DNA of 64,000 nucleotides from Streptomyces lucensis JCM 4490. GTDB taxonomy: Bacteria; Actinomycetota; Actinomycetes; Streptomycetales; Streptomycetaceae. Position 1 is the first letter of the stretch, and the number at the start of each line of letters is the position of its first letter. A program made the position numbers and the translations under genes. Of this stretch, positions 44,340 to 53,559 are shown one piece after another. A model generated the notes under the pieces. It ran no database searches. It worked only from the letters and a program-made list of their open reading frames with translations, and was not told where the DNA came from. The stretch covers positions 682,001 to 746,000 of the forward strand of contig NZ_BMUE01000002.1 in NCBI RefSeq assembly GCF_014650035.1, read 5' to 3'.

Positions 44340-44873
44340 ATGGCGCTTCTCGCCGAGCACCACGTCACCGCGACCCCCGGCCGCTGCGTCGTGGAGGTCT
44401 ACGACGCAGACGCCCTCCTCGGCGACGAAGCCGCCCTGGACGCCGCGGAAGTACAGGTGGCAGCAGGAAACGGCTACCACCTGTACTTCGTCAGTCTGCA
44501 ACCCGACATCCCCGTCCAGGTCACCATCCGCATCTGGGACACGCCTCCCAGCCCGCCAGCTGACGCGGAAGGCCATGTCGACATCAGCATCGAGTCCGAA
44601 ACGGGAATTCTCGTCGTCGGCCAACTCGACCGTGGGCCCGCCGACGAAGTAACCCTGCCGCGCCCCGGTGTCTACGAGGGGCACACATGGTGGACCAACC
44701 GGCAGGCAACCGCCGACTACTACAACACCACCCTCGAGAGGCTCACCGACGACGCTTCCGACGACTGGCTGACCGAGGCCTGGAACAACTGCCCCGTCAC
44801 AGAACACTACGTTCTGGACCTGGCCTACAGCAGAGAAGCAGAACCCGTTGATGACGAAGACATTCGGGCGTAG
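44340..44873 (+). CDS. unknown acidic protein, possible immunity partner
   Basis: 177 aa, strongly acidic, without signal or membrane segment, so cytosolic. It is beta-rich at the front (EVQVAAGNGYHLYFVSLQ, VTIRIWDTPPS). Later come VDISIESETGILVVGQ and a Trp-rich helical part (YEGHTWWTNRQATADYYNTT). ATG 44340 lies 19 nt after the secreted nuclease gene. Size, charge and position fit an immunity protein. No family is recognised by eye, so this is inference from context. Confidence 0.6.
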   Translation: MALLAEHHVTATPGRCVVEVYDADALLGDEAALDAAEVQVAAGNGYHLYFVSLQPDIPVQVTIRIWDTPPSPPADAEGHVDISIESETGILVVGQLDRGPADEVTLPRPGVYEGHTWWTNRQATADYYNTTLERLTDDASDDWLTEAWNNCPVTEHYVLDLAYSREAEPVDDEDIRA

Positions 44874-44991
44874 CGGAGGGCGGAGAACACCCTGGCGGCG
44901 ACCGCGGAGCAGAGGATGGTTCCCGCGGCCACCTGCGGGGGGTGCGGTCATGCAGAGCGACGTGTGACCAGCCGCCCCGCGACGGGGGAGT

Positions 44992-45019
44992 ACCCGGCGT
45001 ACAGCCCGACTCGTCTGCC
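44992..45019 (+). repeat. attR-like direct repeat
   Basis: Exact copy of the 28 bases at 41358-41385. The flanking sequence differs on both sides, so identity ends sharply. The 118 bp between the partner gene's stop and this repeat hold no gene that I recognise. Confidence 0.85.
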
Positions 45020-45161
45020 CCGCAGCTTCGCCGGGCCGGACCGGCATCGGTGATCCGGCGGTCGCGCGCGACGGCGTCCTCGGGGTGTGGCGGGCGATAA
45101 AGGAAGTGCGGGCGTTCGAGCCGCTGCGGTACGTTCCTGCCTGTTCGAAGGGGGACCCGAA

Positions 45162-45893
45162 GTGGCGAAGCTGAACCAGATCATCGCTGTCGAGAAGGGT
45201 GTCAAGAGCAAGTCGCTCCAGGACATCACCGCCGCGCACCACAAGGTGCAGAAGCCCGCTCTGCTGGCCGGCATCTCGCGCACGTACCAGCCGAAGGACG
45301 AGGAGGGCGAGCAGCTGCCGCCCGAGTCCACGCGGGTGCAGGTGCAGGCCGAGGACGTGCTGCGGGAGATGTCCGCGTCGCTCACCCGGCTCTTCGACGT
45401 GACCGCCACCAAGGACTGGGCGAACTGCACGGCCCGTGCGGACGTCACGGTCGACGGCCGCACGATCGTGGCCGACGTCCCGGTCAGCTACCTCCTCTTC
45501 CTGGAGAAGCAGCTCACCGACCTGCACACCTTCGTCAGGAAGCTGCCCACGCTCGACGCCGCGGAGTCCTGGTCGCCCGACCCGTCCACGGACTGGTGGA
45601 AGACGGACCCGGTCCGCACGATCCGCACCAAGAAGGTCCCGCGCAACCACGTCAAGGCGGAGGCGACCGAGAAGCACCCGGCGCAGGTCGAGGTGTACTA
45701 CGAGGACGTGCCCATCGGGTACTGGACGACCGTGAAGTTCTCCGGCGCGCTCCCGGCGCGGCGGGTGAACGAGCTGGTGGAGCGGATCGAGAAGCTCCAG
45801 CAGGCGGTGAAGTTCGCCCGTGAGGAGGCCAACGGCGCCGAGGTCACCGACCAGCGGGTCGGGGACGCGGTGTTCGGCTACCTGTTCGGCTGA
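45162..45893 (+). CDS. conserved hypothetical protein (DUF7873-like)
   Basis: 243 aa. KLNQIIAVEKGVKSKSLQDITAAHH (about 3-27) begins a mixed helical protein with FDVTATKDWANCTARADVTV in the middle and a C-terminal helix (RVNELVERIEKLQQAVKFAREEAN). GTG 45162 follows GGGGGAC. It is soluble with no known catalytic motif, and widespread in Streptomyces as a phage- or chromosome-encoded protein of unknown role. It lies just right of the island repeat and ends before a strong hairpin. Confidence 0.75.
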   Translation: MAKLNQIIAVEKGVKSKSLQDITAAHHKVQKPALLAGISRTYQPKDEEGEQLPPESTRVQVQAEDVLREMSASLTRLFDVTATKDWANCTARADVTVDGRTIVADVPVSYLLFLEKQLTDLHTFVRKLPTLDAAESWSPDPSTDWWKTDPVRTIRTKKVPRNHVKAEATEKHPAQVEVYYEDVPIGYWTTVKFSGALPARRVNELVERIEKLQQAVKFAREEANGAEVTDQRVGDAVFGYLFG

Positions 45894-45922
45894 CACCGGC
45901 CCACAGGCGGCATCCATGATCG

Positions 45923-45944
45923 CCCCCGCGTGCGAGCGCGGGGG
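45923..45944 (+). terminator. terminator hairpin
   Basis: CCCCCGCG-TGCGAG-CGCGGGGG, a perfect 8-bp stem 30 bp after the preceding stop codon. Confidence 0.65.
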
Positions 45945-45984
45945 TGCGCGAAGGGCGCGGGCCGGATTGAGGACCGGTTCGCGC

Positions 45985-46341
45985 GATGAGCGCAAGCTGA
46001 CACTGAAGTTCAGCCTGAAAAACGCGGTGACAGTGAAGGTTCGAGTCCTTCCCCCGGCACAGCACCATCCACGGGCCGGGGTAGCCCAACATGGCAGAGG
46101 CAGCCGCGGTCAATCTCAGACTCTCGCTCCAGTCTCAGCATCGCCGCCGATCGCCGGATCGACCGGGGACGGACGAACGCCGTCGGATGCGAGTTCGACT
46201 CTCGCCTGCACCTCTCACGCGGTGCGGTAGTTCAAAGGAAGAACACGACGGCATGATGACTGATCCGTCCTCTTAAACGCCGCCGGCGTGCGCAATTGGG
46301 TGGCATCCCCAGGGGCCCGGGAGCTGGATACGACTCCCGGG
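45985..46341 (+). pseudogene. cluster of degenerate tRNA-like sequences
   Basis: Two perfect T-arm hairpins occur: GAAGG-TTCGAGT-CCTTC (46035-46051) and GCGAG-TTCGACT-CTCGC (46189-46205). D-arm-like parts are TAGCCCAACATGGCAGAGGCA near 46082-46102 and GTTC-AAAGGAA-GAAC near 46229-46243. A third hairpin, CCCGGGAG-N10-CTCCCGGG, is at 46316-46341. None can be extended into a complete cloverleaf with matching acceptor stems, so these look like decayed tRNA genes. No protein gene is visible between 45894 and 46414. Confidence 0.5.
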
Positions 46342-46414
46342 CTCCGCCACGTCCCGCCGTCCCGGTCGGAGCCCCGCCATGAGTGGATTCGGACCCAGGG
46401 CGCCGACCACCCGG

Positions 46415-46969
<555 letters not shown>

Positions 46970-47131
46970 GGTGACTCCCCAGCAGCAGATGAGCGGTCAG
47001 TGGTCAGCACTCAGTGGTCAGCAGGCGGCGGTCCTCCCTTGTGTTTCCACCGTCGCACCCTCCACACCACCGGGCCCGTCCTGGAGGGCGTTCGGGTGGC
47101 GGGGGCGGGGGCGCGGTGTGAGCCTGACGCC

Positions 47132-47458
47132 ATGACGATTCAGCCAGCCAAGCTCAGCGACCCGGCCGTCCGGGCCTTCGTCAGCGCCGTGAACTCCCAC
47201 GACCGCGAGCGTTTCCTGTCGTTGCTCGCGCCGGACGCGACCATGGCCGACGACGGTTCCGACCGCGACCTCGCCGAGTGGATCGACGGGGAGATCTTCT
47301 CGTCCCACGGCCACATGGAGGTCGACAACGAGTCGCGCGGAGGCCGCCGCATCCTCGCCCGCTTCCGCAACGACACCTGGGGCGAGATGCGCACCAAGTG
47401 GACCTTCACCGTCGAGGACGACGGGCGGATCTCCCGGTTCGAGACCGGGCAGGCCTAG
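47132..47458 (+). CDS. small NTF2/SnoaL-like protein
   Basis: 108 aa with an N-terminal helix (VRAFVSAVNSHDRERFLSLL), then a beta sheet ending in KWTFTVEDDGRISRFETGQA, typical of NTF2-like fold proteins. These bind small hydrophobic ligands or act as isomerases; no catalytic pair is assured here. ATG 47132. It is divergent from DoxX. The last 30 bp, with the stop, are duplicated immediately downstream. Confidence 0.78.
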   Translation: MTIQPAKLSDPAVRAFVSAVNSHDRERFLSLLAPDATMADDGSDRDLAEWIDGEIFSSHGHMEVDNESRGGRRILARFRNDTWGEMRTKWTFTVEDDGRISRFETGQA

Positions 47459-47498
47459 CCGGATCGCGTTCGAGACCGGGCAGGCGTAGCCGGATCGC
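47437..47498 (+). repeat. 31-bp tandem duplication across a stop codon
   Basis: 47437-47467 is repeated at 47468-47498 with a single substitution. The first copy holds the end and TAG of the NTF2-like gene. Confidence 0.88.
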
Positions 47499-47632
47499 GG
47501 CGGATCGCCCAGGAACGCCTCGCCGGCGGGGTTTCGGGGCCCTTGGTGCGGGATGTGCGAGGGCTGAGAAAGCGGGCCGACTCATCGGATTCTCATAACG
47601 CGGCAAATTCCGGCCCGTACCGGCCTCCGGTC

Positions 47633-48901
47633 GTGAAGTCCCTGTTCGGCGCGGTGTACGGTCCCCGGGTGCGTGAATGTTCCCGGCTCAGCCGGCGTGC
47701 CGCCCTCGGGCTGGCCGCCGCCGCTCTTCCCCTGTCCACGGCCACCGAGGCCGCCGCGGCGACCGTCGTCGGCGGTGAGCGTCTGGCCCGCGGCGGCGTC
47801 CAGGTGCGCGGTGCCACCGGGCTGCCCAAGAAGCTCGACGCCCGCGCTTGGCTCGTCGCCGACGCCGCGAGCGGGGAGGTGCTCGCCTCGTTCAACGCGC
47901 ACCGGCGCCTCGCGCCCGCGTCCACGCTGAAGATGCTGTTCGCGGACACCGTGCTGAGCAAGTTCGACAGCGCCCAGCGCTACAAGGTCACCGACGCCGA
48001 TCTCGCCGACATCCCGGCCGGCTCCAGCCTCGTCGGCATCAAGCCCGGCATCACCTACACCGTCGAGCAGTTGTGGCAGGGCGTGTTCCTGCGCTCGGGC
48101 AACGACGCCGTGCACGTGCTCTCCCACATGAACGGCGGCGTCGCCAGGACGGTCGCCGAGATGCAGGCCAGGGCCGAGGACCTGCAGGCCCTGGACACCC
48201 ATGTGGTCAGCCCCGACGGCTTCGACCACAAGGGGCAGCTCTCCTCGGCGTACGACCTCACGCTGTTCGCCCGCCACGGCCTGAAGGACGACGACTTCCG
48301 CCGCTACTGCGGCACGCGGACCGCCGACTTCCCGGCGGGCGGCAAGAAGACCTTCCAGATCCAGAACACCGACCGCCTGCTCACCGGGGCCTGGGGCCTG
48401 AAGACGTACGACGGACTCCTCGGCGTCAAGAACGGCTACACCAGCCATGCCGGCAACACGTTCACCGGCGCGGCCACCCGTGGCGGGCGGACCCTGCTGG
48501 TCACCGTCATGCACCCCACGGCCGGCGGCAACGCGGTCTACGAGCAGACCGCCGCACTGCTCGACTGGGGCTTCACGCACGGGCGTTCGGCCCAGCCGGT
48601 GGGCCTGCTCGTCGACCCGCTCAGCGAGGGCGGCGCGAGCGCGACGCCGGCGCCCCGGCACAAGACGGCCCGTGCGGCGGCCGGCGCCCCCGGCTCCGCG
48701 TCCGGCAAGAACTCGCCGTGGCATCTCGCGGAAGGCGCTGCCGGGACCCTCGCGCTGCTGGGGGCGGGGGTCTGGGCACTGCGCAGGCGGCGCGGCGCGG
48801 TCGTCGCCGCCCGGGCGGAGCGGCGGGCCGTGGCAAGGGCGGAGACGCGGGCGGACGCGCGGGCGGAGGCCCCGGAGTCCGGGGGCAGGCACCGGCGGTG
48901 A
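47633..48901 (+). CDS. D-alanyl-D-alanine carboxypeptidase (PBP5-like)
   Basis: 422 aa from GTG 47633; GTGs at 47654 and 47669 are alternatives. The signal region RRAALGLAAAALPLSTATEA is followed by the penicillin-binding motifs SxxK (PASTLKM), SxN (RSGNDAV) and KNG (VKNGYTS) in a peptidase S11 fold. It trims the terminal D-Ala of peptidoglycan stem peptides outside the membrane. A C-terminal helix (AAGTLALLGAGVWAL) anchors it, with a long Arg/Ala-rich cytosolic tail. Confidence 0.9.
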   Translation: MKSLFGAVYGPRVRECSRLSRRAALGLAAAALPLSTATEAAAATVVGGERLARGGVQVRGATGLPKKLDARAWLVADAASGEVLASFNAHRRLAPASTLKMLFADTVLSKFDSAQRYKVTDADLADIPAGSSLVGIKPGITYTVEQLWQGVFLRSGNDAVHVLSHMNGGVARTVAEMQARAEDLQALDTHVVSPDGFDHKGQLSSAYDLTLFARHGLKDDDFRRYCGTRTADFPAGGKKTFQIQNTDRLLTGAWGLKTYDGLLGVKNGYTSHAGNTFTGAATRGGRTLLVTVMHPTAGGNAVYEQTAALLDWGFTHGRSAQPVGLLVDPLSEGGASATPAPRHKTARAAAGAPGSASGKNSPWHLAEGAAGTLALLGAGVWALRRRRGAVVAARAERRAVARAETRADARAEAPESGGRHRR

Positions 48902-49475
48902 ATGGTGCGGCGGCCGTTCCACCGGCCGGTGCGCACCCTGCGGTCGCCCGCGAGGTCCACCCCCAATGTCCGGCTCGGTGGAACGGCCGCCGCCTTCCCC
49001 CCTCGGGTGTGGCTGCGGAACTTTTGTGCTCCAAGTGTGAAGCTCGTGTGGAGGAAAGTTGAGCACATGAGCCCGATCATCCGCAATAGCGCGGATGTTC
49101 AAATTCCGCTTGTGTGAGCGGAGTCGGCCCGTGCGATGTGGGGCGTCGTCGTGCCCATCACCGCCGCCAACTGCACGTTCACCTTCAGCGCCGGCTCGGC
49201 CATGTGCCGCACGGGGCGCGCCGCGTCGGCCGCATCCGTCACCGGTTACGGGGTTACCGCCCCGTTCGCGATCACCTGAAGCGCCTCGGTGCGCGTCCGG
49301 TCCGTCACGCCGGCCGCCGTTGGTGGTCGCGGTCCCCGGCGAGGGCGCCGGCCCGGCACCCGGAACCGGCCATTCCGACACCCGAACGTCATGAGTCTGG
49401 CAAGTCCCGGCCTTGTCAGGGTTGTTCGGCCCCTGTCAACTGCCCCCTGCATCCATCGTGACAGGGGAGGACCGG
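48902..49475 (+). other. 574-bp intergenic region with one possible 47-codon ORF
   Basis: No clear gene. One short frame, ATG 49136 to TGA 49277-49279, reads as ordinary protein (FTFSAGSAM, SVTGYGVTAPFAIT) and may be a small peptide or a remnant. Around 48990-49100 the GC content drops, marking the probable promoter area. No Pho box repeats were recognised before phoD. Confidence 0.35.
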
Positions 49476-51116
49476 ATGACACCCGCAGCACACCCGTCCC
49501 AGCACGCCCCCGAACTGCGCGCGGCCGCCCGCCACTTGAACCGCCGCCGCTTCCTGACCGTCACCGGCGCCGCCGCCGCGCTCGCCTTCGCCGTGAACCT
49601 GCCCGCCGCCGGCACCGCGGCCGCCGCCGAGTTCGACGCCCGCAAGATCGCCGACGACCCCTTCACGCTGGGCGTGGCCTCCGGCGACCCGCTGCCCGGC
49701 TCCGTCCTGCTGTGGACGCGGCTGGCTCCGCAGCCGTACCAGCCCGACGGCGGACTGCCCGCGCAACGCGTCACCGTGCACTGGGAACTGGCCCACGACG
49801 AGGACTTCCGCCGGATCGTCAGACGCGGCACCGCCACCGCCCACCCCGAGTTCCTCCACACCGTCCACGTCGAGGTCCCCCACCTGGGCGCGGACCGCGT
49901 CTTCCACTACCGCTTCCGCGCCGGCGACTGGGTCAGCCCCACCGGCCGCACCCGCACCGCCCCGCCGCCCGGCGCCGACCCCGCCGGGCTCACCCTGGCC
50001 GCCGTCTCCTGCCAGGCCTACGCCGACGGCTACTACACCGCCTACCGGCACCTCGCCGAGGACGACGTCGACGTCGTCTTCCACCTCGGCGACTACCTCT
50101 ACGAGTACGCCGTCAACGCCACCGGCAACTCCCGCAACTACACCGACCGCACCCTCCCGGCCCTCTTCAACCACGAGACGGTGACGCTGGAGGACTACCG
50201 GCTGCGCTACGCCCTGTTCAAGTCCGACCCGGACCTGATGGCCGCGCACGCCGCACACCCCTTCGTGGTCACCTGGGACGACCACGAGACCGAGAACAAC
50301 TACGCCGACGACACCCCCTCGGACAACGGCGACCCGGAGGAGTTCCTGCTGCGCCGCGCCTCCGCCTACCGCGCCTACTGGGAGAACCAGCCCCTGCGCC
50401 GCCCCCAGCGGCCCGACGGCCCGGACATGCAGCTCTACCGCCGCCTGCACTGGGGCCGGCTCGCCCAGTTCGACGTGCTCGACACCCGCCAGTACCGTTC
50501 CGACCAGGCCTACGGCGACGGCGCCCAGCTGCCCGGCCCCGACATCGACGACCCGGCGCGCACCATGACCGGCGCCACGCAGGAGAGGTGGCTGCTCCAC
50601 GGCTGGCGCACCTCGCGGGCCCTGTGGAACGTCGTGCCGCAGCAGGTCACCTTCTCCCAGCGCAAGCTCGACCTCAACCCGGTCGCCAAGCTGTCGATGG
50701 ACGCCTGGGACGGCTACCGGGCCTCCCGGCGCCGCATCCTGGACGGCGTGAAGGACACCGGCATCGAGAACCTGGTGATCCTCACCGGTGACGTGCACGT
50801 CGGATACGCCTTCGACGTCAAGGACGACTTCGACGACCCCGGCTCCCGCACCCTCGGTACGGAGATCGTCGCCACCTCCGTCACCAGCGGCAAGGACGGC
50901 TCCGAGAAGCCGTCCAACTGGAACACCTACATGGCCGCCAACCCGCACCTGAAGTTCTACAACGGCCGGCGCGGCTACACGACCGTCGCGCTCGGCCCCG
51001 AGCAGGCGCGGGCCGACTTCAAGACCGTGCCGTACGTGACCCGCACCGGGGCGCCGGTCACCACGGCCGCGTCCTTCGTGACGGAGGCGGGGGAGCCGGG
51101 TCTCAAGCCGGCGTGA
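49476..51116 (+). CDS. phoD: secreted alkaline phosphatase/phosphodiesterase PhoD
   Basis: 546 aa. The Tat signal NRRRFLTVTGAAAALAF (about 22-38) indicates folded export. An N-terminal PhoD domain (FTLGVASGDPLPGSVLLWTR) precedes the metallophosphatase core with HLGDYLYEYA, FVVTWDDHETENNYAD and LTGDVHVGYAF. It hydrolyses phosphate esters, including nucleic acid and teichoic acid phosphodiesters, with Ca/Fe cofactors. ATG 49476 follows GGGGAGG. PhoD is usually induced by PhoPR on phosphate starvation. The end overlaps the convergent oxidoreductase by 14 bp. Confidence 0.93.
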   Translation: MTPAAHPSQHAPELRAAARHLNRRRFLTVTGAAAALAFAVNLPAAGTAAAAEFDARKIADDPFTLGVASGDPLPGSVLLWTRLAPQPYQPDGGLPAQRVTVHWELAHDEDFRRIVRRGTATAHPEFLHTVHVEVPHLGADRVFHYRFRAGDWVSPTGRTRTAPPPGADPAGLTLAAVSCQAYADGYYTAYRHLAEDDVDVVFHLGDYLYEYAVNATGNSRNYTDRTLPALFNHETVTLEDYRLRYALFKSDPDLMAAHAAHPFVVTWDDHETENNYADDTPSDNGDPEEFLLRRASAYRAYWENQPLRRPQRPDGPDMQLYRRLHWGRLAQFDVLDTRQYRSDQAYGDGAQLPGPDIDDPARTMTGATQERWLLHGWRTSRALWNVVPQQVTFSQRKLDLNPVAKLSMDAWDGYRASRRRILDGVKDTGIENLVILTGDVHVGYAFDVKDDFDDPGSRTLGTEIVATSVTSGKDGSEKPSNWNTYMAANPHLKFYNGRRGYTTVALGPEQARADFKTVPYVTRTGAPVTTAASFVTEAGEPGLKPA

Positions 51117-52143
51117 GCGACGGCTCGCCCGTCTCCCCGGTGAACTCGTCCTCGTCCCCCGGGTAGCGGACGCCGACGCGGTCCCGGATCGCGTCGAGCG
51201 TCCGCATCACGGCCAGCGTGCCGTCCAGCGGCACCAGCGGCGACTCCCTCTCGCCCGCGCGCAGCGCCCGCATCACCTCGACGGCCTCGTGCCGCATCGT
51301 GGTCCGCGGCCCGTCGGCCGGGTCGGCGGTGAACTCCTCGGGGTCACGGCCGTCGCGGTGCAGCACGAACCGCTCGGGGTGGAAGAAGCCGGACGGCACG
51401 TCGATCCGGCCGCGCGAGCCGGTCACCGACGCCGTGCCGCCCGTGCCGCCCATGATCGAGCAGTGCAGCGCGGCGACGGCACCGCGGTCCCAGGACAGCA
51501 GGGCGCCCGTCTGGAGGTCGACGCCCTCCGGCGAGAGCACCGCGCTCGCCGTGACGCCGTCCGGCTCACCCAGCAGCAACTGCGCGAACGACACCGGGTA
51601 CACGCCCAGGTCCAGCAGCGCCCCGCCGCCGAGCGCCGGGTCCCGCAGCCGGTGCGCGGCCGGGAAGGGGCCGGCCAGCCCGAAGTCCGCCTGGACCGTG
51701 CGGACTTCACCGATCGCCCCGTCCTCCACCAGTCCCTTGAGCCGCCGGACCAGCGGATTGCAGTACATCCACATCGCCTCCATCAGGAAGCGGTCGTGCT
51801 CCCGCGCCAGCGCGACGAGTTCCCCGGCCTCGCGCAGGTTCAGCGTGAACGGCTTCTCGCACAGCACGTGCCGGCCCGCCCGCAGGCACAGCCCGGCCGC
51901 CGCCCGGTGCGCCGAGTGCGGCGTGGCGACGTAGACGACGTCGACGTCCCCGTCCGCCGCCAGCGACTCCCAGTCGCCGTACGCCCGCTGAGCCCCGAAC
52001 CGTTCGGCGAACGCCCGCGCCGGCCCGGACCGCCGCGAGGCCACCGCCACGATCTCCGCGTCCGGCAGGTCGACCAGATCCGCGGCGAACGCCGCCGCGA
52101 TCCTGCCCGTCGCCAGAATCCCCCACCGCACGCGCTCGACCAT
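51103..52143 (-). CDS. Gfo/Idh/MocA-family oxidoreductase
   Basis: 346 aa. N-terminal NAD(P)-binding GILATGRIAAAFAADL (about 8-23) and YVATPHSAHRA are followed by the EKPF motif (CEKPFTLN, about 94-101), whose Lys is catalytic. The C-terminal alpha/beta domain contains DLGVYPVSFAQLLLGEPD. These enzymes oxidise or reduce sugars, inositols or related compounds. ATG 52143 follows GAGGG; an ATG at 52161 is possible. Substrate unknown. Confidence 0.88.
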   Translation of the reverse strand: MVERVRWGILATGRIAAAFAADLVDLPDAEIVAVASRRSGPARAFAERFGAQRAYGDWESLAADGDVDVVYVATPHSAHRAAAGLCLRAGRHVLCEKPFTLNLREAGELVALAREHDRFLMEAMWMYCNPLVRRLKGLVEDGAIGEVRTVQADFGLAGPFPAAHRLRDPALGGGALLDLGVYPVSFAQLLLGEPDGVTASAVLSPEGVDLQTGALLSWDRGAVAALHCSIMGGTGGTASVTGSRGRIDVPSGFFHPERFVLHRDGRDPEEFTADPADGPRTTMRHEAVEVMRALRAGERESPLVPLDGTLAVMRTLDAIRDRVGVRYPGDEDEFTGETGEPSLTPA

Positions 52144-52251
52144 CGACCCACCCTCGCTCATGTGTACCCCGGCAGTGTGTACGAGCTGAGAGCATAGGTG
52201 CCGACTCGTGTCAGCGCGGGCGATCCAGCGGGGCGCACAGAGGGAGGGCAC

Positions 52252-53559
52252 ATGCCGGAGCACACGGCCGCACCGACACCGGAGAGGGAGCACGGACCCA
52301 CCGGCCAGGCGCCGCCGGCCACCGCGGCGCGCCCCGCCGGCCCGCTCGTCACCCTCCTGCTCGGCGGCCTCACCGCGACGACCCCGCTCGCGATGGACAT
52401 GTACCTCCCGTCCCTGCCGCAGGTCACCCGCTCCCTGCACGCCCCCGCCGTCACCGTCCAGCTCACCCTCACCGCCTGCATGGCGGGGCTGGCGCTCGGA
52501 CAGCTGGTCGTGGGGCCCATGAGCGACCGCTGGGGCCGCCGCCGTCCCCTGCTCACCGGCCTCGCCGTCTACCTCGCCGCCACCGCCCTGTGCGCCGTCG
52601 CGCCCGACGCCCGGACCCTCATCGCCTTCCGGCTGGTGCAGGGCCTCGCCGGCGCGGCCGGAGTGGTCATAGCCCGGGCCGTCGTACGCGACCTGTACGA
52701 CGGCGTCGCCATGGCCCGTTTCTTCTCCACCCTCATGCTGATCTCCGGGGCCGCACCCATCGTGGCGCCGCTCATCGGCGGGCAGATCCTGCGGGTGACC
52801 GACTGGCGCGGCGTGTTCGTGGTGCTCACCGCGGTCGGCGCCGTCCTCGCCGGCCTCGTCTGGCTGCGGCTGCCGGAGACCCTGCCGCCCGACGAACGGC
52901 ACGGCGGCGGAGTGGGCCAGGCCCTGCGGTCCATGCGCGGCCTCCTCGCCGACCCGCCCTTCACCGGATACATGCTCGCGGGCGGCTTCGCCTTCTCCGC
53001 GCTGTTCGCCTACGTGAGCGCCTCCCCCTTCGTCGTCCAGGAGATCTACGGCGCCTCCCCGCAGACCTTCAGCCTGCTGTTCGGCCTCAACTCCGTCGGC
53101 CTGGTCGCCGCCGGGCAGCTCAACGGCAAGGTGCTGGTCGGCCGGGTCAGCCTGGACAAGGTGCTCGCCACCGGCCTGACGGTCATCGTGCTCGCCGCGA
53201 CCGCCCTGCTGCTGATGTCCGCCGGCGTCTTCGGGAAGACCGGCCTCGTCCCCGTCGCCGCCGCGCTCTTCGTCCTCATGTCCGCGATGGGCATCACCCT
53301 GCCCAACGCCCAGACCCTCGCCCTGCTGCGCACCCGGCACGCCGCAGGCTCCGCCTCCGCGCTCCTCGGCACCTCGTCCTTCCTGGTCGGCGCGGTCGCC
53401 TCGCCGCTCGTCGGCGTCGCCGGCGAACACACCGCCGTGCCCATGGCCGTCGTCCAACTCACCGGATCACTGGTCGCGGCGGCCTGCTTCGTGGTTATGT
53501 GCCGTCCCTGGAACACGCGCGCGACCGCACGTGCGGGGTCGGAGGGAGACGAGAACTGA
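52252..53559 (+). CDS. Bcr/CflA-type MFS drug exporter
   Basis: 435 aa with 12 predicted helices. PLAMDMYLPSLPQVTRSL (about 44-61) is the Bcr/CflA signature, followed by motif A GPMSDRWGRRRPLL (about 87-100) and motif C-like LISGAAPIVAPLIGG. It is expected to expel small drugs such as sulfonamides or bicyclomycin-type compounds by proton antiport. ATG 52252 has GAGGGAGGG upstream. Its stop shares CTGA with the next gene's start. Confidence 0.9.
   Translation: MPEHTAAPTPEREHGPTGQAPPATAARPAGPLVTLLLGGLTATTPLAMDMYLPSLPQVTRSLHAPAVTVQLTLTACMAGLALGQLVVGPMSDRWGRRRPLLTGLAVYLAATALCAVAPDARTLIAFRLVQGLAGAAGVVIARAVVRDLYDGVAMARFFSTLMLISGAAPIVAPLIGGQILRVTDWRGVFVVLTAVGAVLAGLVWLRLPETLPPDERHGGGVGQALRSMRGLLADPPFTGYMLAGGFAFSALFAYVSASPFVVQEIYGASPQTFSLLFGLNSVGLVAAGQLNGKVLVGRVSLDKVLATGLTVIVLAATALLLMSAGVFGKTGLVPVAAALFVLMSAMGITLPNAQTLALLRTRHAAGSASALLGTSSFLVGAVASPLVGVAGEHTAVPMAVVQLTGSLVAAACFVVMCRPWNTRATARAGSEGDEN

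Larger units (their letters stand above)
41358..45019. mobile_element. small genomic island bounded by 28-bp direct repeats of the rnpB 3' end
   Basis: The 28 bp at 41358-41385 (inside rnpB) recur exactly at 44992-45019. This is the classic outcome of site-specific integration at the 3' end of an RNA gene, here leaving rnpB intact. The 3.6 kb between holds a headless minus-strand gene fragment, a frameshifted secreted-protein gene, a secreted NucA/NucB-type nuclease and a partner gene. Codon use is less GC-extreme than outside. No integrase, relaxase or replication gene is present, so the element is probably decayed. Confidence 0.8.

Noticed and set aside
45985..46341. Functional tRNA genes
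   Set aside because: T-arms are intact, but no matching acceptor stems or plausible anticodon arms can be drawn.
49170..49475. PhoP-binding Pho boxes upstream of phoD
   Set aside because: One GTTCACC-like heptamer occurs near 49178, but no direct repeats at 11-bp spacing are seen close to the gene.
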